DNA of 64,000 nucleotides from Enterobacter sp. ENT03 (GTDB lineage Bacteria > Pseudomonadota > Gammaproteobacteria > Enterobacterales > Enterobacteriaceae), in NCBI RefSeq assembly GCF_019218745.1, contig NZ_JAHUXA010000001.1, positions 310,001 to 374,000 on the forward strand, read 5' to 3'. Position 1 is the first letter of the stretch. Each line of letters opens with the position of its first letter. The notes below the pieces were generated by a model. That model was not told where the DNA came from and did not search any database. It worked only from the letters and a program-made list of their open reading frames with translations. This document shows, one piece after another, positions 1 to 7,805 of the stretch. Position numbers and translations under genes: made by a program.

Positions 1-234
1 AAAGCGCTGGCACCCTCAACGGCGCTGCGTAAGGCGTTTCATAGTGAGGTGCTGGATTTCGCCGCGTTCAGCGAAGCCTATCGTGCTGAACTGGATGCCC
101 AACGGGAGGAAGGTCTGCGTCTGTCGGCGCTGGCAAAAACGCAAAATCTTACGCTGTTATATGCCGCAAAGGACAGGCAGCAAAACCACGCCCAGGTTCT
201 GGCGGCGTGGTTACAGGCGTTGTTTAATAGCTAA
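1..234 (+). CDS. yeaO: YeaO-like DUF488 family protein, 3' part only
   Basis: The reading frame is open from the first base of the window, so the start lies upstream. The visible 77 residues begin KALAPSTALRKAFHSE and end LLYAAKDRQQNHAQVLAAWL, the conserved C-terminal half of DUF488 proteins; they match E. coli YeaO closely from memory. The function is unknown; the family is small, soluble and widespread. In E. coli yeaO is near 40 min, far from icd, so this end of the window is arranged differently from K-12. The stop codon overlaps the convergent gene on the other strand by 11 bases. Family call is firm; orthology to YeaO is likely. Confidence 0.85.
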   Translation, partial: KALAPSTALRKAFHSEVLDFAAFSEAYRAELDAQREEGLRLSALAKTQNLTLLYAAKDRQQNHAQVLAAWLQALFNS

Positions 235-529
235 CCTGGGCGTCGGCGTTCTGCGGCAGGGCATCCGGCAGCAGCGGCATCAGATGTTCTGCACGCACAA
301 AGGCGTAGCCATGATGGCCGTCGAAGGTATATACGTCGCCGATAACCAGCCACAGGGCGCGCGGCGCGTTGCCGGGCATCAGTGTCATCACGCCATTAAT
401 CGGGTTGAGAAAACGCTCACCCGGCTGGCAGAGGCCGTACAACTCTACAGATTTACCAATATTACGACGACCATGAGGGGTCTGCGCGCCAATGATTAAG
501 GCCTGGCTGCCCGGTTTTAACAAGTACAT
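224..529 (-). CDS. Conserved-looking hypothetical protein, 101 aa
   Basis: I do not recognise this protein. It is 101 residues, soluble, with no signal peptide or membrane segment. It starts MYLLKPGSQALIIGAQ and has one Cys and a run of small beta-type hydrophobic stretches (ALWLVIGDVYTF, HGYAFVRAEHLMPLL). It is convergent with the yeaO tail and overlaps it by 11 bases. The tight packing and balanced composition suggest a real gene, but no function can be given. Its start lies about 230 bases from the divergent YoaJ-like gene, so both promoters must sit in that gap. Confidence 0.55.
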   Translation of the reverse strand: MYLLKPGSQALIIGAQTPHGRRNIGKSVELYGLCQPGERFLNPINGVMTLMPGNAPRALWLVIGDVYTFDGHHGYAFVRAEHLMPLLPDALPQNADAQVSY

Positions 530-603
530 GCTGCTCTCGTGCGCTTCGCTAAAATGATTAAGATAAATCCTAAAAGCAAGTTTACCCTGGCAAGCGTGGC
601 TAT

Positions 604-632
604 GTCACGATCTGCATGTAACCGGTCGTGAC
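604..632. other. Inverted repeat in the 530-757 gap
   Basis: Arms GTCACGA (604-610) and TCGTGAC (626-632) form a perfect 7-bp stem with a 15-base loop, and a T run follows at about 638-644. This could be a terminator on the plus strand or an operator between two divergent genes. I see no ORF ahead of it that needs a terminator, so its role is open. Confidence 0.35.
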
Positions 633-757
633 TAAGTCTTTTTTAGGCTGCCAGTGAAAGTGTCGTTTATCGCAACGCCGTATTCCGTTATCGTATAAGA
701 AAATCCTCATTGCTTTTTATTATCTGTTCAGGCGGCAACGCCTCTCTGGAGCCTTAC

Positions 758-832
758 GTGAGAAAGACCACAATTATTATGCTGATTATTGCTATTGCCG
801 CCGTTGCCGGATCGCAACTCGGCTGGTGGTGA
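758..832 (+). CDS. yoaJ: YoaJ-like micro-membrane protein, 24 aa
   Basis: GTG start at 758 with CTGGAG six bases upstream; the frame encodes 24 residues starting MRKTTIIMLIIAI and ending LGWW. This matches the 24-residue E. coli protein YoaJ, which I recall as starting MKKTTIIMMGVAI and ending ELGWW. It is a single hydrophobic helix with a basic N-terminus, so an inner-membrane micro-protein of unknown job is expected. It lies 80 bases before the phosphodiesterase gene on the same strand and may share its transcript. Too short for ordinary gene callers. Confidence 0.7.
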   Translation: MRKTTIIMLIIAIAAVAGSQLGWW

Positions 833-912
833 TCTCTGCTGTACGCTAAAAATAAGTATTCTCTGGATAATGTTATCCACGGACTCAGCCTTGTTCTGAG
901 CAGGAGCGCGTT

Positions 913-2718
913 ATGTTCACCGGCCTGAATAAAAATGAAACACGAAGACTGGCGACGCTGACGCTGCTCCGGGCGCAGGACGGTGCACGCGATGCAGCGC
1001 TTGGCGAATTTGCTTGTCTTGCCAGTGAAATCATGGGCGTGGATGGCTGTTTTGTGACCATTTTTGATGACGAGTTTCAGTACATCAAATATGTAAAAAA
1101 TAACCCGGCGATCCCGCTGAAAATGCCGATTGCTGATTCTATGTGCCAGCATTCGGTTAAGAGCTGCAATGCCATTATTTGCAACGATACCCGGCTGGAC
1201 GATCGTTTCCGCGATCATGAACTGTCGGTGAATGGCCACGTGATTTTTTATGCCGCCGCGCCGTTACAAACCAAAGAGGGTTTCGTGCTCGGCACGCTGT
1301 GCGTCAGCCATCCGGCACCGCTTGAACCGACGGCGCAACAAACAGAAAACTTCCTGCGCATTGCCTCGCTGGCCTGTAATTATCTGGAAGCCTGGTATTC
1401 ATTAGGGCGGGTGGATGCCCTAACCGGCCTGCCAAACCGTCAGTTTTTACTGCAGGAGATGGAGCGCATCGCGCTGGAAACGGCGCACCGCCCGTCCACG
1501 CTGATCCTTTTTGACTGCATTGACATGCCGAAAGCCTATGAGCTGTCGCGCTATCTTGGTCTTACCGCCGTCGAAAAAATGCTGCGCGGTTTCGGCCCAC
1601 TGTTGCGCCTGCGGTTAAAATTACCGGACACCACGCCGTTATATGCCTTTGCGCCGGGGCGTTTTGCGCTGTTAATTGATACGGAATACGCGAAGACGCT
1701 GACGAAAAAAGCCGAAAATCTGCCGGATATTGAGGCGCAAATTCGCGGCGACATTGCCATCAGATTAAAAATCTTCACTGGCTATGTGAATTTCCAGCCT
1801 GGTGGTGAAAATCCGAAAGAGATATTACGCCAGGGGATCAGCGCCCTGCACGAGGCTATTCGCCAGGATATTCCGGTCTTGCCGTTTGACCGGGATTTCG
1901 ATCAGAAACGAAACAGCGATTTTAAATTGCTCTACGATCTGAGCGAAGCCATTAAAGCACCGGATCAGTTTTATCTGGTCTATCAGCCGAAAATTTCTCT
2001 GCACAGCGGTTTCACCGAAGGGTGCGAGGCACTGCTGCGCTGGCAGCATCCGGTGCTGGGCAACATCTCCCCCGCGACCATCGTCGCGCTGGCGGAAAAA
2101 ACCACGTTGATGAACGATATTACGCACTGGGTGATCCGCACGGTCATCGTCCAGCTGCAACGCTGGCGCGCGGCAGGCATCACGCTGCCGGTGTCAATTA
2201 ACGTCACGGTCAGCGATTTTTCCTGCGCCGGATTTGCCGATACGCTGGAACGACAGATACGTGAGGCAGGCCTTGCGGCGAAAGATATTCGCATTGAATG
2301 TCTGGAAACCGAGAAGGTGCTGGAGAGCGAGCAGGCGTTGTATGAGCTGGACCGCCTGAAAGATAAAGGCTTTAAGATCCTGCTCGACGACTTTGGCGCA
2401 GGCTACAGTAATATCAGCTATCTGCGCCGCATCCCTATCGACATTATTAAACTCGACCGCTCGCTGATTAGCCAGCTGACCACGGATGCTGGTAGCCGTA
2501 TTATCGCCCGCAACGTCATTATGATGTTAAAAGATCTGAACTATCTGGTGCTGGCGGAAGGAGTGGAAGATAAAGAAACCGCGATGCTGCTCCAGTCTTA
2601 CGGTTGCGACGAAGCGCAAGGCTACTTTTTTTCACCCCCCGTCCCGCCAGAGGCGATCCCCGCCTGGCTCGCCGAAGCCAGTCCGCTTGATGTGGCATCA
2701 CTGCGCAACACTCTGTAA
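913..2718 (+). CDS. GAF-GGDEF-EAL protein, probable cyclic-di-GMP phosphodiesterase
   Basis: 601 residues in three domains: GAF (about 20-165), a GGDEF fold (about 170-325) and EAL (about 340-590). The GGDEF part keeps DALTGLPNR, but the active-site loop reads APGRF instead of GG(D/E)EF and the metal-site segment is LFDCIDMPK, so cyclase activity is not expected. The EAL part looks intact: CEALLRW, the Asn of SINVT, the Glu of IECLETE, DDFGAG, IIKLDR, LAEGVE and QGYFF are present. It should therefore hydrolyse c-di-GMP in the cytoplasm, with GAF and the dead GGDEF as sensory inputs. No membrane segment is seen. It follows the YoaJ-like gene and is convergent with the exporter gene. Confidence 0.9.
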   Translation: MFTGLNKNETRRLATLTLLRAQDGARDAALGEFACLASEIMGVDGCFVTIFDDEFQYIKYVKNNPAIPLKMPIADSMCQHSVKSCNAIICNDTRLDDRFRDHELSVNGHVIFYAAAPLQTKEGFVLGTLCVSHPAPLEPTAQQTENFLRIASLACNYLEAWYSLGRVDALTGLPNRQFLLQEMERIALETAHRPSTLILFDCIDMPKAYELSRYLGLTAVEKMLRGFGPLLRLRLKLPDTTPLYAFAPGRFALLIDTEYAKTLTKKAENLPDIEAQIRGDIAIRLKIFTGYVNFQPGGENPKEILRQGISALHEAIRQDIPVLPFDRDFDQKRNSDFKLLYDLSEAIKAPDQFYLVYQPKISLHSGFTEGCEALLRWQHPVLGNISPATIVALAEKTTLMNDITHWVIRTVIVQLQRWRAAGITLPVSINVTVSDFSCAGFADTLERQIREAGLAAKDIRIECLETEKVLESEQALYELDRLKDKGFKILLDDFGAGYSNISYLRRIPIDIIKLDRSLISQLTTDAGSRIIARNVIMMLKDLNYLVLAEGVEDKETAMLLQSYGCDEAQGYFFSPPVPPEAIPAWLAEASPLDVASLRNTL

Positions 2719-2736
2719 ACCTGCGCCCTTTTTCTT

Positions 2737-3354
2737 TCAGCGTTTGCTGAGTGCCAGTTTGGTGGCAAAGAGAATGAACAGCGTACCGGTGCCGCGATCC
2801 ATCCAGCGGGAAACGCGCTCGCGCTTTAAGACGCTCGCCAGCGGACGGGTCGCCAGAATCAGGATGGTTGACCAGCTCATGCCAATCATCACGTGGATCG
2901 CCACCAGCCCGAATGTCCAGGCAATCAGCGGCTGCCCGTGGGGAATAAACTGCGGCAGGAACGAGACATAAAACACGCCCATTTTCGGGTTCAGTACATT
3001 TCCCAGCATCCCTTTCACGAACCAGTTTTGCGCCGTTTTGTCATTTTCTGTGGCGGGTAATCCCTTGCCCGGACGCAGCAGCATGGTGATCCCCAGCCAG
3101 CAGAGATACGCAGCGCCGCAGAATTTCAGGATGTTATACGCCAGCTCCGATACCGCAATCAGCGCCCCCAGACCAAAGGCCACCATCGCGCCCCAGATAA
3201 AGCAACCGACGTTAATGCCCATGGCCGCTTTGAACGCCTCCTTTTTTCCTTCCACCGACGCGGTGCGCAGGATCAGCGCGGTATCCAGCCCCGGCGTGAG
3301 CGTCAGTAAGGTGGCAGCAACGCTATAAGCCAGCAGGGTGTCAAAAATAGTCAC
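2737..3354 (-). CDS. LysE/RhtB-family amino-acid exporter
   Basis: 205 residues with about six hydrophobic segments and the family hallmark LTPGLDTALILRT near the N-terminus, plus NPKMGVFYVSFLPQF in the middle, typical of LysE/RhtB permeases. Such proteins export amino acids or related small molecules across the inner membrane. The substrate cannot be read from the sequence; it is not a close match to LeuE, RhtB or RhtC as I remember them. The gene is convergent with the EAL gene (18 bases apart) and divergent from the GNAT gene, with 126 bases between starts. Confidence 0.88.
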   Translation of the reverse strand: MTIFDTLLAYSVAATLLTLTPGLDTALILRTASVEGKKEAFKAAMGINVGCFIWGAMVAFGLGALIAVSELAYNILKFCGAAYLCWLGITMLLRPGKGLPATENDKTAQNWFVKGMLGNVLNPKMGVFYVSFLPQFIPHGQPLIAWTFGLVAIHVMIGMSWSTILILATRPLASVLKRERVSRWMDRGTGTLFILFATKLALSKR

Positions 3355-3480
3355 GTCCGATCTCCGTTATGATTTTTTAAGCGCGGCTGATAATAACAGA
3401 AAGCCGACGCGGGGCGACGTGCCCCTCCCCGCCTGAAATGGTAGAGTCAGCAGAAATAACCGTCTGATGAGAAAGCACTG

Positions 3481-3951
3481 ATGATCACCTTTACACCGAT
3501 GAGCGACGCAGAGTACCCGGCATTTCTGGCGTATTTCATACCTGATTATGCGCAAGAAATCGCTGAAAATTACCGTCTGACGGACGACGCGGCATTACGG
3601 CATGCCACCGCAGAGGTCAATGCCAGCCTGCACGCAGGGGTGAACACGCCGGGTCAGACATTGCTGACGATTGTGCACGCGCCGGACGGCGCGGTGGGCT
3701 ATCTGTGGTACAAAGCGGATCCGCTGTTGAAATCGGTCTACGTGAATGATTTATCTATTTTCCCGCACTTACGTAACCAGGGATTAGGCCGTTTAGCCTT
3801 AGCGGAACTGGAACACAAACTGCGCGACGAAGGCTATCAACAAATTAAACTGCGGGTGGCGGCAGAGAATAAAACTGCGCAACATGTCTATGCGGCCAGC
3901 GGATTCAACGTGACTGGCATCAACATGAACAAGCTGCTCTCACCAGACTAA
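3481..3951 (+). CDS. GNAT-family N-acetyltransferase
   Basis: 156 residues. The acetyl-CoA motif is visible as NDLSIFPHLRNQGLGRLAL (about residues 90-108), with the R/Q-x-x-G-x-G pyrophosphate loop, followed by the C-terminal KLRVAAENKTAQHVYAASGF motif B typical of GNAT enzymes. The substrate is unknown: members acetylate amines on small molecules or proteins. ATG start at 3481, single gene, divergent from the exporter. The 164 bases downstream lead to the YncL-like micro-gene. Confidence 0.88.
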   Translation: MITFTPMSDAEYPAFLAYFIPDYAQEIAENYRLTDDAALRHATAEVNASLHAGVNTPGQTLLTIVHAPDGAVGYLWYKADPLLKSVYVNDLSIFPHLRNQGLGRLALAELEHKLRDEGYQQIKLRVAAENKTAQHVYAASGFNVTGINMNKLLSPD

Positions 3952-4115
3952 CGGTGTGGACGGGTCAGGGCTCAAACTTCTCCGAAAAGACGCTGCCTGA
4001 GCGAAAATTAAGACTTTTAGACGAGGCAAAATATTCAGTCGTAACTACAATCAGGGAAGTTGTTTTGGCCTGACCTTGTTACCAACATCCACGTTGTCAC
4101 GTGAAGGATGCGAAG

Positions 4116-4208
4116 ATGAATATTTCCAGCAGAACCGCTGTTCTTCTTAATCTGCTTGCTGCCGCAGCGCTTATTATGATGTTGTCGTCTAAATACCACT
4201 GGTTCTGA
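4116..4208 (+). CDS. yncL: YncL-like micro-membrane protein, 30 aa
   Basis: ATG at 4116 preceded by AAGGA at a good distance; 30 residues starting MNISSRTAVLLNLLAA and ending KYHWF. It resembles the 31-residue E. coli YncL, which I remember as MNVSSRTVVLINFF followed by a single hydrophobic helix. A one-helix inner-membrane protein is predicted; the role is unknown. A strong terminator follows 22 bases after the stop, so it is probably a monocistronic transcript. It is antisense to a 62-codon frame that I regard as a shadow. Confidence 0.7.
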   Translation: MNISSRTAVLLNLLAAAALIMMLSSKYHWF

Positions 4209-4230
4209 AGCGCACACCGACATTAAAAAC

Positions 4231-4262
4231 AGACACCCCGGCTTCTGGCCGGGGTGTCTTTA
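4231..4262. terminator. Bidirectional terminator
   Basis: Perfect stem GACACCCCGG (4232-4241) with CCGGGGTGTC (4249-4258) and a 7-base loop. T-rich tails occur on both sides (TTTAAG on plus; GTTTTTAATG on minus), so it can end both the YncL-like gene and the convergent glycosyltransferase gene. Confidence 0.85.
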
Positions 4263-4300
4263 AGCATATGCTGATGCCGTCTTGAGAAGGTATCTTTCTA

Positions 4301-5467
4301 CTAAAATTTTTTATTTTTGAAACTCGTATACAGCATTGCGTAGCGTCTGGCATTTCTCAAGGTCATCAATCTCAACAACGTACGCATCCCCATTGGCTTG
4401 TTACGAATATAGTATAAGGTGAACAGCTGATATTTCTTGCTGGATTTATCAAATGTGCCCTTATGCTTTCTATAAAAGTTCAGATACCCGGAAAATTTTT
4501 TATGAGAACCGGTTATGCGAGCCTCGCCATGATTGACATAAAGTATCTGCGTAGCCTTCTGCACTTTTAAAGGGGGGCCATATTTTTTGGCAAGGCGATA
4601 AAACGCATCATAATCTTGTGCGGCTAATAAATGTGTATCAAACAGCCCATCCTGTAATCTACTGGTTAGCGTAAAAATCTGATTGCCGACTATATTCTTT
4701 TTATCAAATAGCTTTTCGTTATATTCAGGCTTAGGATATAAACGCAACTCGGCTAAATTGCTATACTGTTTACTTTCACAGATGTAATCATCAGCATACA
4801 GAAAAGCATGTTTCTTCAACATACTCTGATGGTCAATAAATGCGGATAGCCGATTGGGTAACCATTCATCGTCGTCATCAATACCGGTGATCAGGGCGCC
4901 TTTCGCCAGCCTAATTGCCTGGTTTCTGACAGCACAGGCCCCAGAATTATACTCGTTGCGAATAAACTTCACACGAGGATCATTAAGGGTTTCAACATAA
5001 TGGCTGAGTTTATCGTAACTCGGCGAGCAGTCGTCAATTACTATCAGTTCCCAGTGGCTATAGTCTTGCGCCACAATAGACTCTATCGCCCTTATTGCAA
5101 GCGTTTCCCGATTCCAGGTGGGCATATAAATTGAGATTAACGGTGTTGCTGCGCACACGCTCGTTAAACTATTTCGTTCAGTAATTTCATCCAGTGAAGA
5201 AGCTCCGGCAGCATCACCAGTGGTGAATTCCACGCTCTTACAATATGAAAAAGTCAGGAAAGCTACGTTATAGGGAGAGAGAAACGATTTTACTGTATGC
5301 AAGTTAGGAAAGAAAAAATCTATAAAATTACCATAATACAGTCGGGCACCTGAAATATCCCTGGCTTCTGTGACCACGCCAGAATAACAGGTATCATTCT
5401 CTTTATGGCTTTCATTGTGCTGAGATGATCTTCGAATAAAAGTGTTTGAGCCTCTGGTTGTGACCAT
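4301..5467 (-). CDS. Family 2 glycosyltransferase, AT-rich, with N-terminal extension
   Basis: 388 residues. A GT-A (GT2) domain covers about residues 108-240: PLISIYMPTWNRE at its start, ELIVIDDCSPSYD, and the metal-binding IDDDDEW motif. It should move a sugar from a nucleotide-sugar donor to a surface glycan; the acceptor is unknown. About 105 residues precede the GT2 fold and match nothing I know. There is no membrane segment, so the enzyme is probably cytoplasmic. The gene and its upstream 200 bases are AT-rich compared with neighbours, and no other polysaccharide gene is near: an isolated, probably acquired gene. The start at 5467 is the first in frame; an internal start nearer the GT2 domain is possible. 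Confidence 0.82.
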   Translation of the reverse strand: MVTTRGSNTFIRRSSQHNESHKENDTCYSGVVTEARDISGARLYYGNFIDFFFPNLHTVKSFLSPYNVAFLTFSYCKSVEFTTGDAAGASSLDEITERNSLTSVCAATPLISIYMPTWNRETLAIRAIESIVAQDYSHWELIVIDDCSPSYDKLSHYVETLNDPRVKFIRNEYNSGACAVRNQAIRLAKGALITGIDDDDEWLPNRLSAFIDHQSMLKKHAFLYADDYICESKQYSNLAELRLYPKPEYNEKLFDKKNIVGNQIFTLTSRLQDGLFDTHLLAAQDYDAFYRLAKKYGPPLKVQKATQILYVNHGEARITGSHKKFSGYLNFYRKHKGTFDKSSKKYQLFTLYYIRNKPMGMRTLLRLMTLRNARRYAMLYTSFKNKKF

Positions 5468-5636
5468 TATTTGCTCCGAAACCGTTTCGTTTTAATTTCG
5501 GGGCAAGAATAACAATGATTCATATCCTGATAAACATAATTACACTTCTTCGAATTATTTTAAGAGAAATCCCATGCAAACTTGCCAATTAATTGCATTG
5601 TGAATAATTGCAAGAATTAAACATCGCATGTATAGC

Positions 5637-5667
5637 AAAAAGGACGGGAACCTCTGGTTCCCGCTGA
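5637..5667 (-). terminator. Terminator after the 57-aa gene
   Basis: On the minus strand GGGAACC (5662-5656) pairs with GGTTCCC (5652-5646) across a 3-base loop, followed by GTCCTTTTT. It lies six bases past the stop of the small gene. Confidence 0.7.
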
Positions 5668-5673
5668 TGGCAC

Positions 5674-5847
5674 TTAAAGCAGCTTTATTTTGACGTCGTA
5701 GCCGTCCAGTCCCGTCATCGTCTCACGTGGGATGAACTCAATCTCGGAAACCTCTTTCGCCGTTTTTTTGCGCAGCTCTGCGACCTTTTTGGTTATCAGG
5801 GCGGAAATCTCTTCTTCAGCTTTATGTGTCAGTTCTTCATGTTTCAT
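5674..5847 (-). CDS. Small conserved-type hypothetical protein, 57 aa
   Basis: The frame could extend to 5877, but the ATG at 5847 has AAAGGAGT nine bases upstream and is chosen. The 57 residues start MKHEELTHKAEEEISALI, are highly charged and helical in the first half and end GLDGYDVKIKLL. No signal peptide or membrane helix. I do not recognise a named family. It lies between the glycosyltransferase and the small heat-shock gene with its own terminator, so it is probably an independent stress or housekeeping micro-gene. Function unknown. Confidence 0.65.
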   Translation of the reverse strand: MKHEELTHKAEEEISALITKKVAELRKKTAKEVSEIEFIPRETMTGLDGYDVKIKLL

Positions 5848-6012
5848 TGTTTGATACTCCTTTAAACCGTTCCGCATACTGTTGATGTCAGAACGCTCGT
5901 GCTGCTACGTTTAACTTATTATAAAGCTTAGGTTATCTTTCTTGTCTGCGTCCAGGAATCAGAAAAAGACGGACAATCAGGGTGATGAGGATGAAACCTG
6001 TCCTGAGGCGAC

Positions 6013-6037
6013 AAAAAAAGGCCCGCTTCCGCGGGCC
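6013..6037 (-). terminator. Terminator of the small heat-shock gene
   Basis: GGCCCGC (6020-6026) and GCGGGCC (6031-6037) form a perfect GC stem with a TTCC loop; on the minus strand seven T residues follow (6019-6013). It lies 24 bases past the hsp20 stop. Confidence 0.85.
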
Positions 6038-6060
6038 AGGGTCTTACACAAGGCAACAAA

Positions 6061-6528
6061 TTAAGATTTATGTTCGAGCACGTTTTGAGTGCTTCCAATG
6101 GCAATTTTTTTCGGTTTTTCACTCTCAGGGATTTCCTGATGAATATCAATTTTCAGCAGTCCCTCCGCAAGGCTGGCGTGACTGACTTTGGTGTGCTCCG
6201 GCAGTGAAAAACTGAGCTGAAAATCTTCCCGATAGATGCCGCGATGGATCCAGCTTTCCTGTTCGCTGGACGACTCTTCCGCGCGTTTACCGGAAATTTT
6301 CAGAGTGCCACCGACAGTTTCAATTTCAAGCTCGTCCTCTTTCCAGCCCGGCACGCTCACCGAAATCGTATAGTTGTTGGCATCCCGGCGTTTCACGTCG
6401 TAAGACGGGGAAGCCGCAACCGGCGTATCACCGGTAAGCTGGCTGAACAACCGGTCGATTCGATTGAAGCGATCGGAAAAGAGGGAATCAGCGAATGTAG
6501 GTAAGGCTGACAAAGTTCTGAGTGCCAT
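6061..6528 (-). CDS. Small heat-shock protein, Hsp20/IbpA family
   Basis: 155 residues. The alpha-crystallin domain runs from about residue 40 to 130 (YDVKRRDANNYTISVSVPG to LAEGLLKIDIHQE), with the family motif GLLKI; the tail carries KKIAI, the I-x-I type anchor for oligomer assembly. Such proteins hold unfolding proteins in the cytoplasm until DnaK/ClpB refold them. It resembles IbpA but is longer in both tails and differs enough that I do not call it ibpA; E. coli ibpAB lie elsewhere. It is a single gene with its own terminator. Confidence 0.88.
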   Translation of the reverse strand: MALRTLSALPTFADSLFSDRFNRIDRLFSQLTGDTPVAASPSYDVKRRDANNYTISVSVPGWKEDELEIETVGGTLKISGKRAEESSSEQESWIHRGIYREDFQLSFSLPEHTKVSHASLAEGLLKIDIHQEIPESEKPKKIAIGSTQNVLEHKS

Positions 6529-6568
6529 GATTAATCTCCCGAATTCCTGTTCAAAAGTTTAATGGTCA

Positions 6569-6622
6569 GGCAAGCATTGCTTGTCCGTGAATAAAAATAA
6601 TATCTACCGGGGGTTTTTCAAG
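6569..6622 (-). promoter_or_regulatory. Possible heat-shock promoter and leader hairpin of hsp20
   Basis: On the minus strand CTTGAAA (6622-6616) equals the sigma-32 -35 consensus, but the expected CCCCAT -10 is not seen at the right distance. An inverted repeat (6569-6586, GGCAAGCA facing TGCTTGTCC) lies in the leader and could fold. A ROSE-type thermometer masking the ribosome site is possible by family, but I cannot show pairing with the GGGAGAT ribosome site. Confidence 0.3.
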
Positions 6623-6642
6623 GCGACCAACAAAAAATTTTT

Positions 6643-7030
6643 TCAGGGTTTGTAATGTTTTTTTGATGCCCGCGACGGGGCCACGTTGGCACGGCACCGT
6701 GCATGGTGTAGCAACAAGGACGAACGCTGTGACAAGGAACGCACTTCACCGGCCACCACAGCAAATCCCTTACCCTGCTCTCCTGCACGTGCCGCTTCCA
6801 CTTCGGCATTAAGCGCCAGAATATTTGTCTGCAATGCGATCCCGTCAATGATGGAGGTGATTTCAGATATTTTATTGGAAGAGCTGAAAATATCATCGAT
6901 AGAATTTTTAAGCGCGCTTAGCTCGCGATGGCTTTGATTAACGATTGTCTGCACCTGTTCAATATGCGTATTTGCCTGCTTCGCGTTATCTATATTTTGT
7001 TTACTGACTGACGGTGGTTCTAGTACTGGG
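6643..7030 (-). pseudogene. Remnant of a methyl-accepting chemotaxis protein
   Basis: On the minus strand the frame reads through the chemoreceptor signalling hairpin: [12 protein letters not shown], then [35 protein letters not shown] and [15 protein letters not shown]. After SQRS the expected AQAAKEIK continuation is replaced by unrelated residues and a stop at 6643. Upstream, the homology fades at about 7010 with no start codon, HAMP or sensor domain. About 90 codons remain of a protein normally over 500 residues, so it is a relic that cannot signal. It lies between the hsp20 and cold-shock genes and marks a deletion or rearrangement point. Confidence 0.85.
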
Positions 7031-7066
7031 GCAAGTCACAGGCATTTTACTGACCGCCTGAAACGC

Positions 7067-7093
7067 AAAAAACCCGCTCAAGGCGGGTTTTTT
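7067..7093 (-). terminator. Terminator of the cold-shock gene
   Basis: AAAAAACCCGC (7067-7077) and GCGGGTTTTTT (7083-7093) pair around a 5-base loop; on the minus strand a T run closes it. It lies 70 bases past the csp stop. Confidence 0.85.
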
Positions 7094-7163
7094 ATCACGT
7101 TCACTTATCTGCTCAGGCTCTGGCCGTCATCGCTGTCGTAAGCGCACGTGGCGTTATCGGCTC

Positions 7164-7376
7164 TTACAGCGCGATAACGTTAGCAGCTGCCGGACCTTTG
7201 GCGCCATTCTCAATCGAGAACTCAACCTTCTGCCCTTCGTCCAGCGTCTTGTAATCGTTGCTCTGGATAGCGGAAAAATGTACGAATACATCTTTGCTGC
7301 CGTCGGCCGGGGTAATGAAGCCGAAGCCTTTTTCAGAGTTAAACCATTTTACTAAACCAGTCATTTTATTAGACAT
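7164..7376 (-). CDS. CspA-family cold-shock protein (CspG/CspA-like), 70 aa
   Basis: Start ATG at 7376 preceded by AAGGAAG; 70 residues beginning [13 protein letters not shown], the usual length of CspA paralogues. Both RNA-binding motifs are intact: KGFGFI (RNP1) and VFVHF (RNP2). It should bind single-stranded RNA/DNA and melt mRNA structure in the cold. The N-terminus [12 protein letters not shown] is most like CspG/CspB, but the paralogues are too close to assign. A long leader with a cold box (see separate entry) fits cold induction. Terminator downstream. A zinc-ribbon micro-gene is divergent from it and a second csp lies about 900 bases away. Confidence 0.93.
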   Translation of the reverse strand: MSNKMTGLVKWFNSEKGFGFITPADGSKDVFVHFSAIQSNDYKTLDEGQKVEFSIENGAKGPAAANVIAL

Positions 7377-7600
7377 AGATACTTCCTTTAATTTTCTTGA
7401 GCCACTGAGTGTGGCGAACATGGCCTGCTTGCAGATGAGGACTTATTGGGCACTTAGGAGGAGGCTCATGCAGAAGAGTATCTAAGGATAACGCTTGAAC
7501 TGAGGACTGCTTTACTAAAACTGCTTTCATAAGGTCTGTATGCCAAACCGATGACGCATAGTGGACTGTTAAGAACTGATAAGCAAGATTAGTTTTGTCA
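7377..7600 (-). promoter_or_regulatory. Long cold-shock leader with cold box and promoter
   Basis: On the minus strand TGGCATACAGACC (7545-7533) matches the start of the cspA leader (TGACGTACAGACC in E. coli), so transcription probably starts near 7550 and gives a leader of about 165 bases, as in cspA, where it acts as an RNA thermosensor. A -10-like element CTATGC lies just upstream (about 7564-7559). AT-rich sequence beyond may act as an UP element. Confidence 0.6.
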
Positions 7601-7805
7601 AGAATTTGATAAGAAAACTGACAAACTATATTGAGCCTGTCTGGATAGCTGAATCATCACTTTTTTCACCGATCGGACATTTTAGTTTTATCAAATAAAC
7701 TTGCATTTCAAAATCGTTGCGATTTTTTTCAGATTACCTGTAAAAAAACAAGTAATCATCAAATTAACCCTGTATCGTTGCAGTCCCTTATCGCAGGAGA
7801 TGCCT

